Assembly: GCA_013400115.1 (NCBI GenBank)
Contig: VXBP01004084.1
Coordinates: 62,001-126,000, forward strand
Source: Rhinopomastus cyanomelas
Taxonomy: Eukaryota > Chordata > Aves > Bucerotiformes > Rhinopomastidae
Direction: 5' to 3'
DNA: 64,000 bases
Below are positions 45,214 to 57,044 of the stretch, in pieces; the first letter of the stretch is position 1; the number at the start of each line of letters is the position of its first letter. The notes under the pieces were generated by a model, which saw nothing but the letters and a program-made list of their open reading frames with translations, searched no databases and was not told the DNA's origin. The position numbers and the translations under genes were made by a program.

Positions 45214-45560
45214 CTGCGGGTTATCAAACTTCCCCTCGCATTAGGGCTGACAGCGAAGACACTGCTGACAGTCAGCTCAGCTCCTACCTGCCGTATCTAC
45301 CGTAGCAAAACTAAATTCGCGCAACTTTTTTCCACCCCCCGCTTCACTCTCCAGAACCGGCTCCCCTCCGGGAGCGCCCCTCGCGCGGTGTCGCTGTGGG
45401 CCGGCAGGCGGCGCCGCAGGACCGCGAGCGGATGGGCCCAGGCCTCTGCGGCCCTGCGGAGGCCCCCGGCGTAGCGCAGGCCGCGCTCCGGGCCGGCAGG
45501 CACAACTCTGGTGCAGGCTGTGACACACACCCCTTCCCAACCCAGCCACGCTGTTCAGTT
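45214..45560 (-). promoter_or_regulatory. CpG-rich block with putative noncoding first exon of gene A
   Basis: The only strongly GC- and CpG-rich stretch in the window (core about 45,340-45,500, with a smaller GC patch near 45,000-45,020). Vertebrate CpG islands usually mark promoters. On the minus strand two donor-like sites leave it: GCAG|GTAGGAG with exon end at 45288, and GCAG|GTAAAAG with exon end at 45214. The minus strand between 45,215 and 45,550 has almost no ATG; the one near 45,241 opens a five-codon frame. A 5' UTR exon therefore fits better than a coding exon. Overlapping long frames here lack ATG and reflect GC richness. No transcription start can be placed. Confidence 0.5.
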
Positions 45561-45734
45561 GCTAAACCTTTATATCCTCACCTTTCTAAGGATTTAAGAG
45601 GGTTGTTTAGCCATGTGATGAATCATGGCTGGAAAACCGACTCTATGGGGGGTTGGGATTTTGGTTTTTTGCTTAAAATAAGAGAGACTTCGAATCGATT
45701 ACGTTGGAAACTACCTTAAAGCTTCACTGAATCC

Positions 45735-45915
45735 AGCCATGAACCCCACTGCCCCATCCTACTGCCAAATGCTGTCCTTGAGCTCCAAATCTCCAGGACT
45801 GTGAAACGCACCCAGGGATGGTGATTCAAGCCCCTCCCTGGGCGGCCTGTTCCAAGGCCTGAGGCCCCTTTCCAGGAGGGAGTCTCTCCTCTCCTCAGGT
45901 CCAATCTAAGCTTCC
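45735..45915 (-). mobile_element. CR1: Old CR1-like fragment
   Basis: Antisense remnants of the ORF2 end: CTCCCTGGGCGGCCTGTTCC and the following block ending near TCCTCAGGTCCAATCTAAGC. Strongly diverged. Confidence 0.55.
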
Positions 45916-46117
45916 ACTGAGGCAGCCTGAGGCAGTTTCCTCTGTCATACTGCTTGCTCCATGTGAGAAGAGGCCAACATCCATCAAGACAATGATACGG
46001 ATGAAGTGCTGAGGGCAGGGGCTACTCAAGCAGATTCGTTAACAAAAGAAACGTTTGTAATCAAGAACATCTTACCTACTCACATTCTGTCTTACCACTT
46101 CAATAAATAAAATCTCT

Positions 46118-46210
46118 TTGGTTGGGAGACCCTGAAGATCACCAAGTCCAACCATTAACCCAGCACTGCCAAGTCACTACTAAATAATGTCCCTAGCCTG
46201 CTGTCACTCA
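46118..46210 (-). mobile_element. CR1: Old CR1-like 3' end
   Basis: TTGGTTGGGAGACCCTGAAG, ATCACCAAGTCCAACCATTA and AACCCAGCACTGCCAAGTCA, the antisense tail of an older subfamily, related to the copy at 50.9 kb. Confidence 0.6.
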
Positions 46211-46689
46211 CGGGAGGCATCTGAGAAGTTAAGGCTAAGGGAGGGGAAGGGTGGTTAGGAAGTGCTCTACCTAGTTAGAATTGACATATTGACCTTCAAA
46301 CGTCCTTTCCAACCCAACACATGCAACGATTACTGATATTAAAGTTGTCGTTTAAGCTCAAGAACAGGGGGAGACAGATACGTGCACACAGAGATAGATA
46401 CAGGGATATAGCTGTCTAAGGCTTCCACATTTTCAAATAATCCAGATACATAATGGTAGGAAACAAAGAACTGAAGTGCACACTAGATGCCAAACAATGT
46501 TTTCCACATTTACCAACTGCCCTGGTATTTTAATACCTATGGATTAATGAATATTAATCAGTTCAGTCCAATCTAACAATTACTCATGGAAAGTTAAAAG
46601 AAAATAAACTGATAGTTGAAGTTACATTTATGGTTCACTTAATCTTACATGCTTGTTCAGGCTGTTTAACAGTGGGCTTATTACTGTTG

Positions 46690-46746
46690 GGTTGATGGTT
46701 GGACTTTACAATCCTGAGGGTCTTTTCCAGCCTTAATCATTCTATG
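46690..46746 (+). mobile_element. CR1: Old CR1-like 3' end
   Basis: GGTTGATGGTTGGACTTTAC through GGGTCTTTTCCAGCCTTAAT to ATTCTATG. The next CR1 starts immediately after it. Confidence 0.6.
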
Positions 46747-46846
46747 TTCCAGTGTGACTTGGTCTAGGTGATCCTACTGTGTCAGGGGGATTGGACTAGA
46801 TGATCTTTCTAGGTCCCTTCCAATCCCTCATGATTCTAGGATTGTA
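46747..46846 (+). mobile_element. CR1: CR1 LINE 3' end
   Basis: TTCCAGTGTGACTTGGTCTA through GGATTGGACTAGATGATCTT to a degraded ATTCTAGGATTGTA. It sits directly against the tail of an older CR1, as if inserted at that ATTCTATG. Confidence 0.9.
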
Positions 46847-46999
46847 TGAGCTAATGTGAAATAGTGCATGTTATTACTTGAAAACTGAGGTTTTCTATAA
46901 ACATGTTTTTAAGTTCAATTGAATCACTTATCTGCTCATCAGATATAGGAGAAGTTAAAGTCTATAGACAGTGCATCTTCCTCTACCTGTTTACAGAAG

Positions 47000-49320
47000 G
47001 AACAGACAAATGAATATTTAAATTTCAGTAACCACTACAACTATTTCAGCTACCAGTTTACAAGAGGCTCCTGCTTCATTTAGAAGAAATGAGAATTTAA
47101 GATCTAAACTAATTTAAAATCTAAGCTAAGGTGGTTCAGGATTTTTCTAATCTATACGATGAGATAGGCACCTACTGAGAGCAATTCACACTGGGTTTAG
47201 GATTAAACACCACATTTTGGTTCATTGCCTGTCTGTCACCATTGAGGGCATAAACAGCTTAGAGAACCAGGTCTTTTATTACTACAACAGAGACTAAAAC
47301 CCAGCAAGCCAGCAGTCTCTCAAGGAGGATTGTACTGCGAATATCAGTGCTAAACTATAATAAAATCACTAGAATATTGAAATATTTGTGCTGCACATGA
47401 AATACAGAGGCCACAATCACGGCTGCAAATATATCTTATCAGATAAGTATCTGTGCCTCATTCTTCATCATTCCACCAACTGAACTTACCTGGCACCATT
47501 AAAGTTTCTTGAGGAGGGTTGGTTTGTTTGAGGGTTTTTTTTGGCAGATTAATTCTTAGTGATTCAAGGCTAATGGGAAAAACTAGTTTGATTTGTGTTA
47601 AAGTCAGGAAGCAAGCAGGAGAGAACTCTGTGTGTATCTATAGGTACAGAACTTTGCTGAACAACAGAACAAACCCCACTGTGTCAGAAATCTAGACTTC
47701 TTCCATGGCCTGAATCAACAGGATCTCAATTATAAATCAATCTTCTGATGGTGTTAATCGACAGAATTTCAATTATAAATCTTATCACTGACATTTGAAG
47801 TGTGAAACAGCCTATGTTCTCCAGTGACTGGGGTTGAAGATACCAAGTGTTTAATGTTTAAAAAAAAGGAAGATGAGTTAGCACTATGAGGGGATATCGA
47901 GGGTACATGTCAAGAAAAGCAGACACTGGTGAAAACATGCGCAGGGAAAGATAGAGCACGTTACACACGGAATAGTAACAAGGCTGACATGAACCTCAAG
48001 AAGCCATCCAGAAAAGATCAAAGTGTAAATAAGATCATAGGGGTCCTTTTTTATTTTTACAACTTGTTTTATGTGCCTTTTATGTGCAGAGGAAATAAAT
48101 AAATAATCTTTTGTTTGAACTTTAATCAACTCACAGCCTCCAAGAACAAAAGAGCTTGGAGGTAGCAGTCCCTGTTGTTTCAACAAGAGAAACAAGGGGT
48201 TCCATCCCCAGAGACCTCCACAGTAAAGTGTGGGATCACTCATCTACAATAATGTGCATTTCATGAGCGATGCATTGATGTCCTGCATAAAGGAATGTTT
48301 AATCTAGCAGAGAAAAGTTGAATAAATCAGGCATAATTCTAAAAATAAACCAAGATGCATTTTTGTGGGTTTTTTTTAAGTACAGAGTCATACAGTGGAT
48401 TCTTTAGCACACAAAAGCTGCAAAGTGGCTGGAATGACTGTATCTCAAATAGACATCGAGATTTAAGATAGGAATCACTTGCTAAGATTCTGTGCACAGC
48501 CACCTTCTTGGGTTTGTGGTTTCTGAGCTGAGCATCTGAGAATGATGCTCAGTGTCTGAAAGCATCTAAATATGTTTGTATGAAAGGCAGTTTTATTCAT
48601 AAATACACCCCAACAATTACACGCCGCAGACACGGCCTAGAGGTCAGCATATCCTCTGTCCAAAAAGAGACTATTAAATTACTTTAAGCTGCTCATCACT
48701 GTCCTTCAACCAAGGTACAAGAGGCATTTGAGAGCTCTTGGTGGGTTTCCGTTCAGTGTGAAATGGGTTTGCCTGAGTGTGCAGACGTTAACATCTTCAT
48801 CCTCAGCCCTAGTGAACCCAGATGCTGTTGGCAATCAATAGCGCTAACGGTCTAACAATGCTGTGTGTCATGGAACATGACTTTGAGCAGATCTACTTAA
48901 AGCAAGCCTGACACTCTTGGCTTCCAGGAATAGGCTTCCACTGCTCCCAGTTCTGGGACAGCAGGATTGATATTAAAGGGGCAAAGTTTAAGAATTTCTC
49001 TAGTGAAAGTCTGAGCAAAGCACCATAGAGGAAACTGCTGCAAAACAAAGAATAGGAACAGAACAATGGGGGAACATTGACAGAAAAGAAATAACTTTGG
49101 ATTAGACAAATTGAGTTTGACAGATATGTATTTTCACTGAATAATCCCTTGAAGCTGTTCTCGGATTAGCTTATTCACAAATAAAAGGCACCATTTGTCA
49201 ATGGAGTTATTTTGCCTCAGACAAGTCCCTCTTTGCTTTGTACATAAAGACAGCACTGGTAGGGAAGCTCTCAATGGTTAATTTATAGAAACAAAATTCA
49301 AACTACAGAAGTCAGTCAGG
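47000..49320. other. Stretch without a supported gene
   Basis: Unique A/T-rich sequence between CR1 copies. A 119-codon minus-strand frame lies at 47,884-48,243, but it has no splice or codon support, and its translation is hydrophobic in the way AT-rich noncoding DNA often is. Confidence 0.5.
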
Positions 49321-49324
49321 TGTC

Positions 49325-49625
49325 GTGGAATCATAGAATGTCAGGAGTTGGAAGGGACCTCTAGAGATCATCTAGTCCAACCTTCTGCCAATGCAGGATC
49401 CCCTAGGGCAGGTGACACTGGACTGCATCCAGGTGGGTTTTGAGAGTCTCCAGAGCAGGAGACTCTACAACCTCTCTGGGCAGCTTCTGCCAGGGCTCCT
49501 CATGTTGAGGTGGAACCTCCTATGTTTAAGGTTATTCCCCATTATTCCTTGTCCTATTACTGTGTCCCATGGATTGGCCCCTTCCAGTTGACCACTACCT
49601 CTCAGATATTTATAGATATGAAGAG
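49325..49625 (-). mobile_element. CR1: CR1 fragment
   Basis: Antisense tail (TGGAATCATAGAATGTCAGG), 3' UTR and the last ORF2 blocks to CTCTCAGATATTTATAGATA. The tail and UTR differ from the main group (TCTGCCAATGCAGGATCCCC), marking another subfamily. Confidence 0.88.
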
Positions 49626-50894
49626 GAGGAACTTCTCCTTACTCAAAGAATTATGGAAATACTAACCCTACAATATCACGGCATCGACCATCCTTGATCC
49701 TTGCTAAGTAGATCTGTTCTGCCATAAAAATAAATAAAGGCACAAGCAGAGTGAAAGAAAAAGCCCCATTGGGAAAAGGAAGCAGCCTACTAGCCATCAC
49801 AAATGGTGTTGCAAAAGTCAAAACTACATTAGACAGAGATTTGGATACAGCATACATTTTTAAAATTACATTTTGGACAAATTCCTACGGGTTTTCAGAA
49901 ATTATCACCACTGAAAAGGACTCTCAGAAAGAAATTTGTGGTGGGCTTCAAGAGTTTCTCAAACGAGCGCCCCAGCAATGGAGGCACATTCCAGCACCTG
50001 CTGCCAAAGCAGGTGACTTTTAAACATGTAACAAGAACAATCACTGGGTACATTGTGTGGATGATGATGGTTCAGTGATGCTAGGTTGTAATTCATCAGT
50101 GGATCCCTTGTTTTTTCAATGCTTGAGCACACATGAGATTCATAGTAGACTGTACCAGACTTCCCTGGAGCCAGACTATTTTAGCTGATAGAACAGTGCA
50201 CTTCTGATTAATGAATGACACTTGCTTACACAGAATATGAAAACCTACACATAAAAGCTGCAGCTTCACCAACTTTGTGACTGTATTGGCAATGAACACA
50301 GAGTTTAAAGACCTCACTGCTTGGGAGATGGGCTACAGAATAGGGAGCACTATCAGGACTGCCCTGAAACATAACACCCCCATCAAATTGGAAGAAAAAA
50401 CTTGTCGCTTTTGTCTAAGTGGTTGCCAGAAGTGGCACACAAGAAAATATAGTTATTTTCAAAATGGAGAATATTCATCTGGATAGAAAATGCAAAACAG
50501 CAAAGTGATACTGTATGACCATCTGGTTACAAAAGGAATCGAGTCAGGAGAATCTGTACTGGTTGTTTTCACCAAGAGCTATGCTGGCTATGCAAGGAAT
50601 GAGCTAAGATAACATGGCAGGAGATAAATCAGCTGCTCTTTCACTCTGAACTGCACTGAGAAAAGCTCAGCCCATTGTGCTCATTAACTACCTGTGGAGT
50701 AGAAATGCCAGTGTAAGCCTGTACCAGGGCTCGAGGTCTATTGTCATCTGTCCTCTGAGAATTCTTCCTGTGTGTCAGTGTCACAATTGTCTCTGCAGCC
50801 TGGGCAAAGTGAATCTTGTGTCTCAACCCAGTACGTGCCCAGTTGCACAGGGAATAGCGCTGCCATTCTGATGTAGGACAGGTCTTACATATTA

Positions 50895-51128
50895 CAGAAT
50901 CACAGTCAAAGAACCTCTCTGGGTGAAACAGACCTTTAAGGTGATCAAGTCCAACCACTAACGCAGTACTGCCAGGTCATCACTAAACCATGTCCCTAAG
51001 CACCACATCCATGTGTCCTTTAAACCCCTCCAGGGATGAAGACTCCACCACTGCCCTGGGCAACCTGGTCCCGTGTTTGATAACCCTCTCAGCAAAGAAA
51101 TTCTTCATAACATCCAGCCTAAACTTAT
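50895..51128 (-). mobile_element. CR1: CR1 fragment, older subfamily
   Basis: Antisense: ACAGAATCACAGTCAAAGAA tail, GGTGATCAAGTCCAACCACT, then ACTGCCCTGGGCAACCTGGT and TTCTTCATAACATCCAGCCT from the ORF2 end. Confidence 0.82.
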
Positions 51129-51709
51129 AATGATCCTAGTGGTCAGAGCTGTAAAAACCCAGTTTCACTACATTTCACCCTGCATCTTGGAACATGGGAC
51201 TGGATCTTTTTCACGTGGGGATAAGCAGATCACTGTATTGCAGCAACACGTCCTCCAGCCACAAAGAAGGCATCAAGTCTGCAGATCACACGTGAACTTA
51301 CCAAGTAAAACTGATCAAAGAGCATGTCGAGTGGTTGCAGGACCATTAGCATTCACTGTTCTACTCTGTACCACAGTATTTGCTAGACATGGCCAACCTC
51401 TGTGAAACCTCTGGCATTTCCTGCCTTAAAAGAATTGTCCATAGCTGTTGCTATTGAAGGCAAAACAACTTAATTTTATGAAAAAACACCAAACATAAAG
51501 AGGCTTCTTGTTTATAAGGCAAACACAAAATCCAGAGCTTCTCTGCATGAGCACTGAGCAGCATATAAATGCCAACAGCTTTCATGATGTTCTGTAGGTA
51601 AGAATTATGAGAGCACTTAGCTCACTCCCTGAAATGCCTGTACACCACTGCACGCAGCATTGATATTTGCTGGGAGTCCTACTCAGCCAGCCATCCACAG
51701 TCAAGGACG

Positions 51710-53026
51710 TTCCTCCAGTGCCCTGGTTACAATTTCCTGATGCAGATGGTGGAGGAGCCCACTAGGAGTGGAGCACTGTTAAACCTTGTACTCACCAACA
51801 AGGAGGGTCTGGTTGATGCAGTGAAGATTGAGGGCAGCCTTGGTTGCAGTGACCATGAGATGGTGGAGTTCAGGATCTCATGTGGCAGGAACAGAATACC
51901 CAGCAGAATCACAGCTCTGGACTTCAGAAGGGCTAACTTTGGCCTTTTCAAGCAATTGCTAGGGAAAATTCCACAGGACGGGGCACTGGCAGGTAAAGGG
52001 GCCCAAGACAGTTGGTTAACATTCAAAAACTACTTCTTTGATGCTCAAGTTCAGAGCATTCAATGGGACAGTCTACTTCGAGGCCTGTATCTTGTGGAGT
52101 CCCGTAAGGGTCAGTACTGGGACCAGCACTATTCAATCTATCCCTTAATGACTTGGATGAGGGGTTAGGGTGCGCTGTCAGGAAGTTTGCTGATGACACA
52201 AAGCTGGGAGAAGTGGCCAACACCCCAGCAGACTATTCTGCCATTCAGAGGGACCTGGACAGGCTGGAGAGCTGGCCAGGGAGAAATTTTATTAACTATT
52301 ACAAGGGCAGCATAGAGTCTGGCATCTGGGCAAGAACAATCCCAGGTACCAGTATATGTTGGAGAGCAGTGTAGGAGAAAGGGACCTGGGGGTCATGGTG
52401 GACAGCAGGATGACCATGAGCCAGCAGTGTGCTCTTGTGGCCAAGAGGGCCAACAGCATCTTGGGATGGATCAGAAAGGGGGTGGTTAGCAGATCAAGAG
52501 AGGTTCTTCTCCCTCTCTGCTCTGCACTGGTGAGACCACATCTGCAGGATTGTGTCCAGTTCTGGGCTCCTCAGTTCAAGAACACAGAACTGTTGGAGAG
52601 CATCCAGCATAGAGCCACAAAGATGATGGAGTGGAACATCTTCCTTATGAGGGGAAGCTGAGGGCACTGGGTTTCTTGAGCTTGGAAGAAAGGAGACTGA
52701 GGGGTGGCCCGATTAATGTTGATAAATATGTGAAGGATGGGTGTCAGGAGGATGGAGCCAGGCTCTTCTCAATGTCATCTGGTGATAGGGCAAGGCGCAG
52801 TGGGTGTAAGCTGGGATGTAGAAGGTTCCACATAAATATGAGAAGGAACTTCTTCACAGTGGGGGTGAGAGCACTGGAACAGGCTGCCCAAGTAGAGTTG
52901 TGGAGTCTCTTTCTCTAGAGACATTTAAAACCTGCCTGGATATGTTCCTGCACAATTTGATCTAGGAGATCCTGCAGCAGATTGGATGATCTTTCGAGAT
53001 CCCTTCCAATCCCTGTGATTCTGTGG
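51710..53026 (+). mobile_element. CR1: Longest CR1 copy: endonuclease end plus reverse transcriptase, internally deleted
   Basis: ORF2 remnant plus 3' UTR. 51,740-52,065 encodes the end of the apurinic-like endonuclease (LLNLVLTNKEGLVDAVK, with the SDHEMVEF catalytic block). Near 52,070 it jumps into the reverse transcriptase: remains of the GPVLFN box, then KFADDTKLGE at about 52,183-52,212, the FADD being the catalytic pair. 52,350-52,900 codes the C-terminal region across three frames, so several frameshifts are present. The 3' UTR ends near CCCTGTGATTCTGTGG. Several hundred codons between endonuclease and the RT palm are missing. Not active. Confidence 0.92.
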
Positions 53027-53651
53027 ATTACCACTGGGCACTGCCCTCACTTTCATAGCTGCAATGCTCATTGGCCTTTGCACTCACCGTTTAACTTTAA
53101 AAAAGGTACCAAAGTGGGGAATGAAAACGTTCGGTTGTGAGGGTAGCAGGGGTGATTTTAATTTTACACTACACGTCTAACAGCTCAGACAGCTTGAGGG
53201 GGCTCTGGCAGAAAGCCTTTGTTTACCCTTTAGACTGTCTTTATTCTGGATCTTCTGCAGCTGAGAGCAAATGATCCGAAGAATCATCACCAACGGCATG
53301 ATACTGTCCATAGCACCTGGCACCGACAGCCTCTAAGGAGGAAGTACCAGTTGTCTTTCCTGAGATGCTTAAAACATCTAAGCAATGAAGGCAGAAGTCC
53401 TTCATGTCTAGGACAGCTGCAAACTTCTTTTTGTTCCAATCCTTTAACCATTGTAGGAGTAAAGAACAATGAAAATATAAAACAGGCTTGGGTCACAGCA
53501 AACAAGTCTTAACAGAGGGAAAGATAACTTTGTACTTTATGATATATCACTAAAAAATTCAAATAAAAACTGCTCCCATGAACTGAGTGCTAATTGATAA
53601 ACATCTTCCCCATCTTTCCTTCCAAGCAGTGAAGAGAGCACGCTGCTACAG

Positions 53652-54238
53652 ATTCATAGAATCATAGAATCATTAAGGATTGGAAGGGAACCTCGAAAGA
53701 TCATCTAGCCCCCTGACACAGCAGGATCACCCAGACCAAGTCACACAGCAACATATCCAGGCAGGTCTTAAGTGTCTCCAGTGAAGGAAACTCCACAACC
53801 TCCCTGGGCAGCCTGTTCCAGTGCTCTGTCACCCTCACTGGGAAGAAGGTCCTTCTCATATTGATGTGGAACTTCCTATGCTCCAGCTTACACCCACTGC
53901 GCCTTGCCCTATCACTGGATGACACTGAGAAGAGCCTGGCTCCATCCTCCTGACACCCACCTTTCAAATGTTTGTAGACATTAATGAGGTCACCCCTCAG
54001 TTTCCTCTTCTCCAAGCTCAGGAGACCCAGCTCCCTCAGCCTCTGCTCATAAAGGAGGTGCTCCACCTCCTTCATCATCTTCGTTGCCCTACTCTGGACT
54101 CTCTCCAGCAGCTCCACATCCCTCTTGAACTGAGGAGCCCAGAACTGGACACAATCCTGCAGATGTGGTCTCACCAGGGCAGAGTAGAGGGGGAGAAGAG
54201 CCTCTCTTGATCTGCTAACTACCCACCCTCTGATCCAA
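53652..54238 (-). mobile_element. CR1: CR1 with 180-codon intact ORF2 end
   Basis: Antisense tail with two ATCATAGA units, 3' UTR, and an uninterrupted reading of the ORF2 C terminus on the minus strand from SRSREALLPLYSALVRPHLQ through RVTEHWNRLPREVVEFPSLE and past the usual stop. The longest open frame in the window (215 codons) lies here. Intact frame and low divergence suggest a fairly young copy; it still lacks the endonuclease and RT core. Confidence 0.93.
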
Positions 54239-54655
54239 AGAACAGGATAAACAGAGCAACAGATGCCAGAACAAAAAGTCATGGGATTAGTGGTGAATGT
54301 AGTCAGAGATGACAAAAAACTGCAAAACAAACACGCCACTATGGTCACACATGTTTATAGACATCTTTCCTTTCCAAAATGCTGACTACGTGGCCACTGG
54401 CTGTTCTGGGGAGGAAGAACAGGCTAGCAATATTTCTCCCAACTGAGATGCCATAGGGTACAGTGGGAAAAAGGATCTCTGAAGAGCAGAGAAGTAGTTC
54501 ATAGCAGCTGCCAAACCTGAAGCCTAGTGTGATGCTCCTGTATACACAGCATCCACGCTAGGTCTTTTCCAGCGCCTCTACACTAATGGTTAAAAATTCT
54601 GCTGAGTGAAGATGATTCTACATCTCTTAAAAGAATAATATTTGTCCCTTCTTAC

Positions 54656-54689
54656 CACTTTCAACTTTTTCTACTCCTTCCCCTTCATA
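54656..54689 (-). CDS. Gene B possible exon (unlinked)
   Basis: 34 nt between a strong acceptor (TTCTTTCTGGATGCTGCAG) and a GTAAGA donor. Only phase 0 is open: YEGEGVEKVES plus one base. It does not match the phase left by the 57.5-kb exon, so it belongs to gene B only if another exon lies between. Confidence 0.22.
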
Positions 54690-54781
54690 CTGCAGCATCC
54701 AGAAAGAACAGAAGTTAGATAAAAATGAAACCGTTTCCTACTGGAAAGATCTGAATCCAGTCAGAAAATATTTACTGTTTT

Positions 54782-54825
54782 TTTTCTTTTAATGAACATA
54801 CGGTTCATTTTCTTTTAATGAACAT
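54782..54825. repeat. 18-bp direct repeat, 26-bp period
   Basis: TTTTCTTTTAATGAACAT at 54,782-54,799 and again at 54,808-54,825, identical. Confidence 0.85.
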
Positions 54826-55196
54826 GAGTACAAACCCAACCAAAGTCCAGATTTTTTCCAGTGTCCTTTTTGATTCTGAACAAAGGCTAGATATGTAGAG
54901 CGGCATAACAAGTAACTGTGTTTTAACCCCCTTCTTGCAGAACAAACCAGTTTAAAGCCAAATTTGTTCAAGGGCCACATTGGGATAGTTTGCTGGAAAA
55001 GGTTCACATGTAGATCACAACTAGTTTAGAATCAAAAAGACTTACAATTAGCATTTTAAGGTGTTAGGGTTGGTTTTTTTTAAATTAAACTTCAAATCAG
55101 CTGAAGTAACCAGTTGGCCTAGTTGTCAAGAACTAATACACTGCCATCTACGACTTCCAGTTCCATCAGATCTTTATTTAATTCTCATGCTGCAAA

Positions 55197-55250
55197 ATCC
55201 ACAGAACTATTGAGGCTGGGAAGGACCTCTAAGATCATCAAGTCCAGACA
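55197..55250 (-). mobile_element. CR1: Old CR1-like tail
   Basis: GGCTGGGAAGGACCTCTAAG followed by ATCATCAAGTCCAG, antisense of an old CR1-type 3' UTR. Confidence 0.5.
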
Positions 55251-55647
55251 TTGAAGTTGTCTAGAAGAGCAGCAACTGAAAATGTTAATCCTTTGTGTAA
55301 TACTACTCACAACAGAGACACAGACCACCAGTAAACTTTCTCTCTGAAGCATCAAGTGAAAATTCAAACTGCAAAGGAGGTTACAAGCTTCCAATGTATT
55401 TAAGGACAGGAAAGGATGAAAATGTGATGCGCATAATTTCTTGCTCAGGTTTAAGTGCGTGCATGCTACATGCAAAGGCACAAACACATTTATATGTTCT
55501 GTTTGACAGAAGTAATTCAAATAAATTAGAAATATCAAAGTCTAGATTCTCCCACCTATGAGCTCCAAGTTGAACTTTTCACCTGTAATCTGTGCAGAGA
55601 ATCAGGCCATAGGTGGGAAACACTAATCAGAGTGGGTAGTCAATGAA

Positions 55648-55836
55648 GAACCATGGAACCATTAGGGATTGGAAGGGACCTTGAAAGATCATCTAGTCCA
55701 ATCCCCCTGCCACAGCAGGACCACCTAGGCCAAGTCATACAGTCAGTCAAGGTTAGAAGGGACCACAGGATCATCCAGTTCCAACTCCCCTACCACGGGC
55801 AGGGACACACCACCCTAGATCAGGCAATTAATTCCA
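55648..55836 (-). mobile_element. CR1: CR1 composite with two 3' tails (type b)
   Basis: Tail module AACCATTAGGGATTGGAAGG to GGACCACCTAGGCCAAGTCA, then TACAGTCAGTCAAGGTTAGA starting a second tail module that runs to CACCACCCTAGATCAGGCAA. Confidence 0.88.
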
Positions 55837-56533
55837 TCAATTACATAATGCCAGCTCTTTATGAAATACAACAGACAACCAACTCAAGACAAACCACTAA
55901 AAGAATTTGTCCCTGTTCTCCCAGGTGGCCTTTGGAAGGCACCTAAACAGCAGCACACACCAAAACACACAATCTTTAGTATTTCTACACAGGTCCAGCT
56001 ACGCGTATTTGAATACCATACAACAGTATACCCAGAGCCTGTGGATGCAGACCAGAGCTCAGCCCCCTCCTTCTCCACACCAGCACCTGTATGCCCTGTA
56101 GACAGATGATACAATACCTGGGCATTCCACAAAAGCACTGGCACTCCAGACTAATCTAACCTGTGAGCGCAAGCACGGAGGGATTAACGCAGACCGTGCT
56201 GCACAGCACTTATGACAAGAATGCTTTCTGTGTTGCACTCTTTGCTCACCACAGCCTCTTGCTATTCGGCTTTTCTTAAAACCACAGAATATGCTTCTTT
56301 ACCCACAGTGTGGTTTGGGCGTCTGTGATCGAATTAGGAGTCGGTCTGCACATATATAATGCTTGATTCAATGACAATTTAGGATGGAAAGCCAGATGTG
56401 TCAGCATTGGGGAAGAGGTTGGACAAGTGTTGACTGAGTACTGGAGAGGATGGTGGGGGAACACAGAATGAAACAACCTTTTTACCTTGCATCTGCCATG
56501 TAAAGTAAGAAGTACTTGCGAACCACAGAGCGG

Positions 56534-57044
56534 TTTAACTCTTAAAACTGAATCATAGAATCATCAGGGATTGGAAGGGAGCTCGAAAGATCATCCAGTC
56601 CAATCCCCCGACACAGCAGCATCACCCAGACCAAGTCACACACAGGAACACATCCAGGCGGGTCTTAAAGGTCTCCAGTGAAGGAGACTCCACAACCTCC
56701 CTGGGCAGCCTGTTCCAGTGCTCTGTCACCCTCACTGAGAAGTTACTTCTCAGATTGATGTGGAACCTTCTATGTTCCAGCTCACACCCATTGCCCCTCG
56801 TCCTATCATTAGATGACACTGAGAAGAGCCCAGCTCCATCCTCCTGACACCCACCTTTCAAATGTTTGTAGACATTAATGAGGTCACCCCTCAGTCTCCT
56901 CTTCTCCCAGCTCAAGGGACCCAGCTCCCTCAGCCTCTGCTCATAAGGGAGGTGCTCCACCTCCTTCATCATCCTCGTTGCCCTACACTGGCTCTCTCCA
57001 GCAGCTCCACATCCCTCTTGAACTGACTTCTTTAACTCTTAAAA
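56534..57044 (-). mobile_element. CR1: CR1 copy flanked by a perfect 14-bp direct repeat
   Basis: CR1 body about 56,550-57,026 in antisense: ATCATAGAATCATCAGGG tail, 3' UTR and ORF2 end (minus strand reads RELGPLSWEKRRLRGDLINV and HWNRLPREVVESPSLETF). TTTAACTCTTAAAA occurs immediately outside both ends, at 56,534-56,547 and 57,031-57,044. Confidence 0.9.

Noticed and set aside
45277..45549. Three overlapping 60-90 codon frames in the CpG-rich block
   Set aside because: None begins with ATG; long frames are expected in CpG-rich DNA, which is stop-poor.
53230..53512. 95-codon plus-strand frame after a TTCTGCAG acceptor
   Set aside because: Frames of this length without ATG are expected dozens of times by chance in 64 kb; no partner exon seen.
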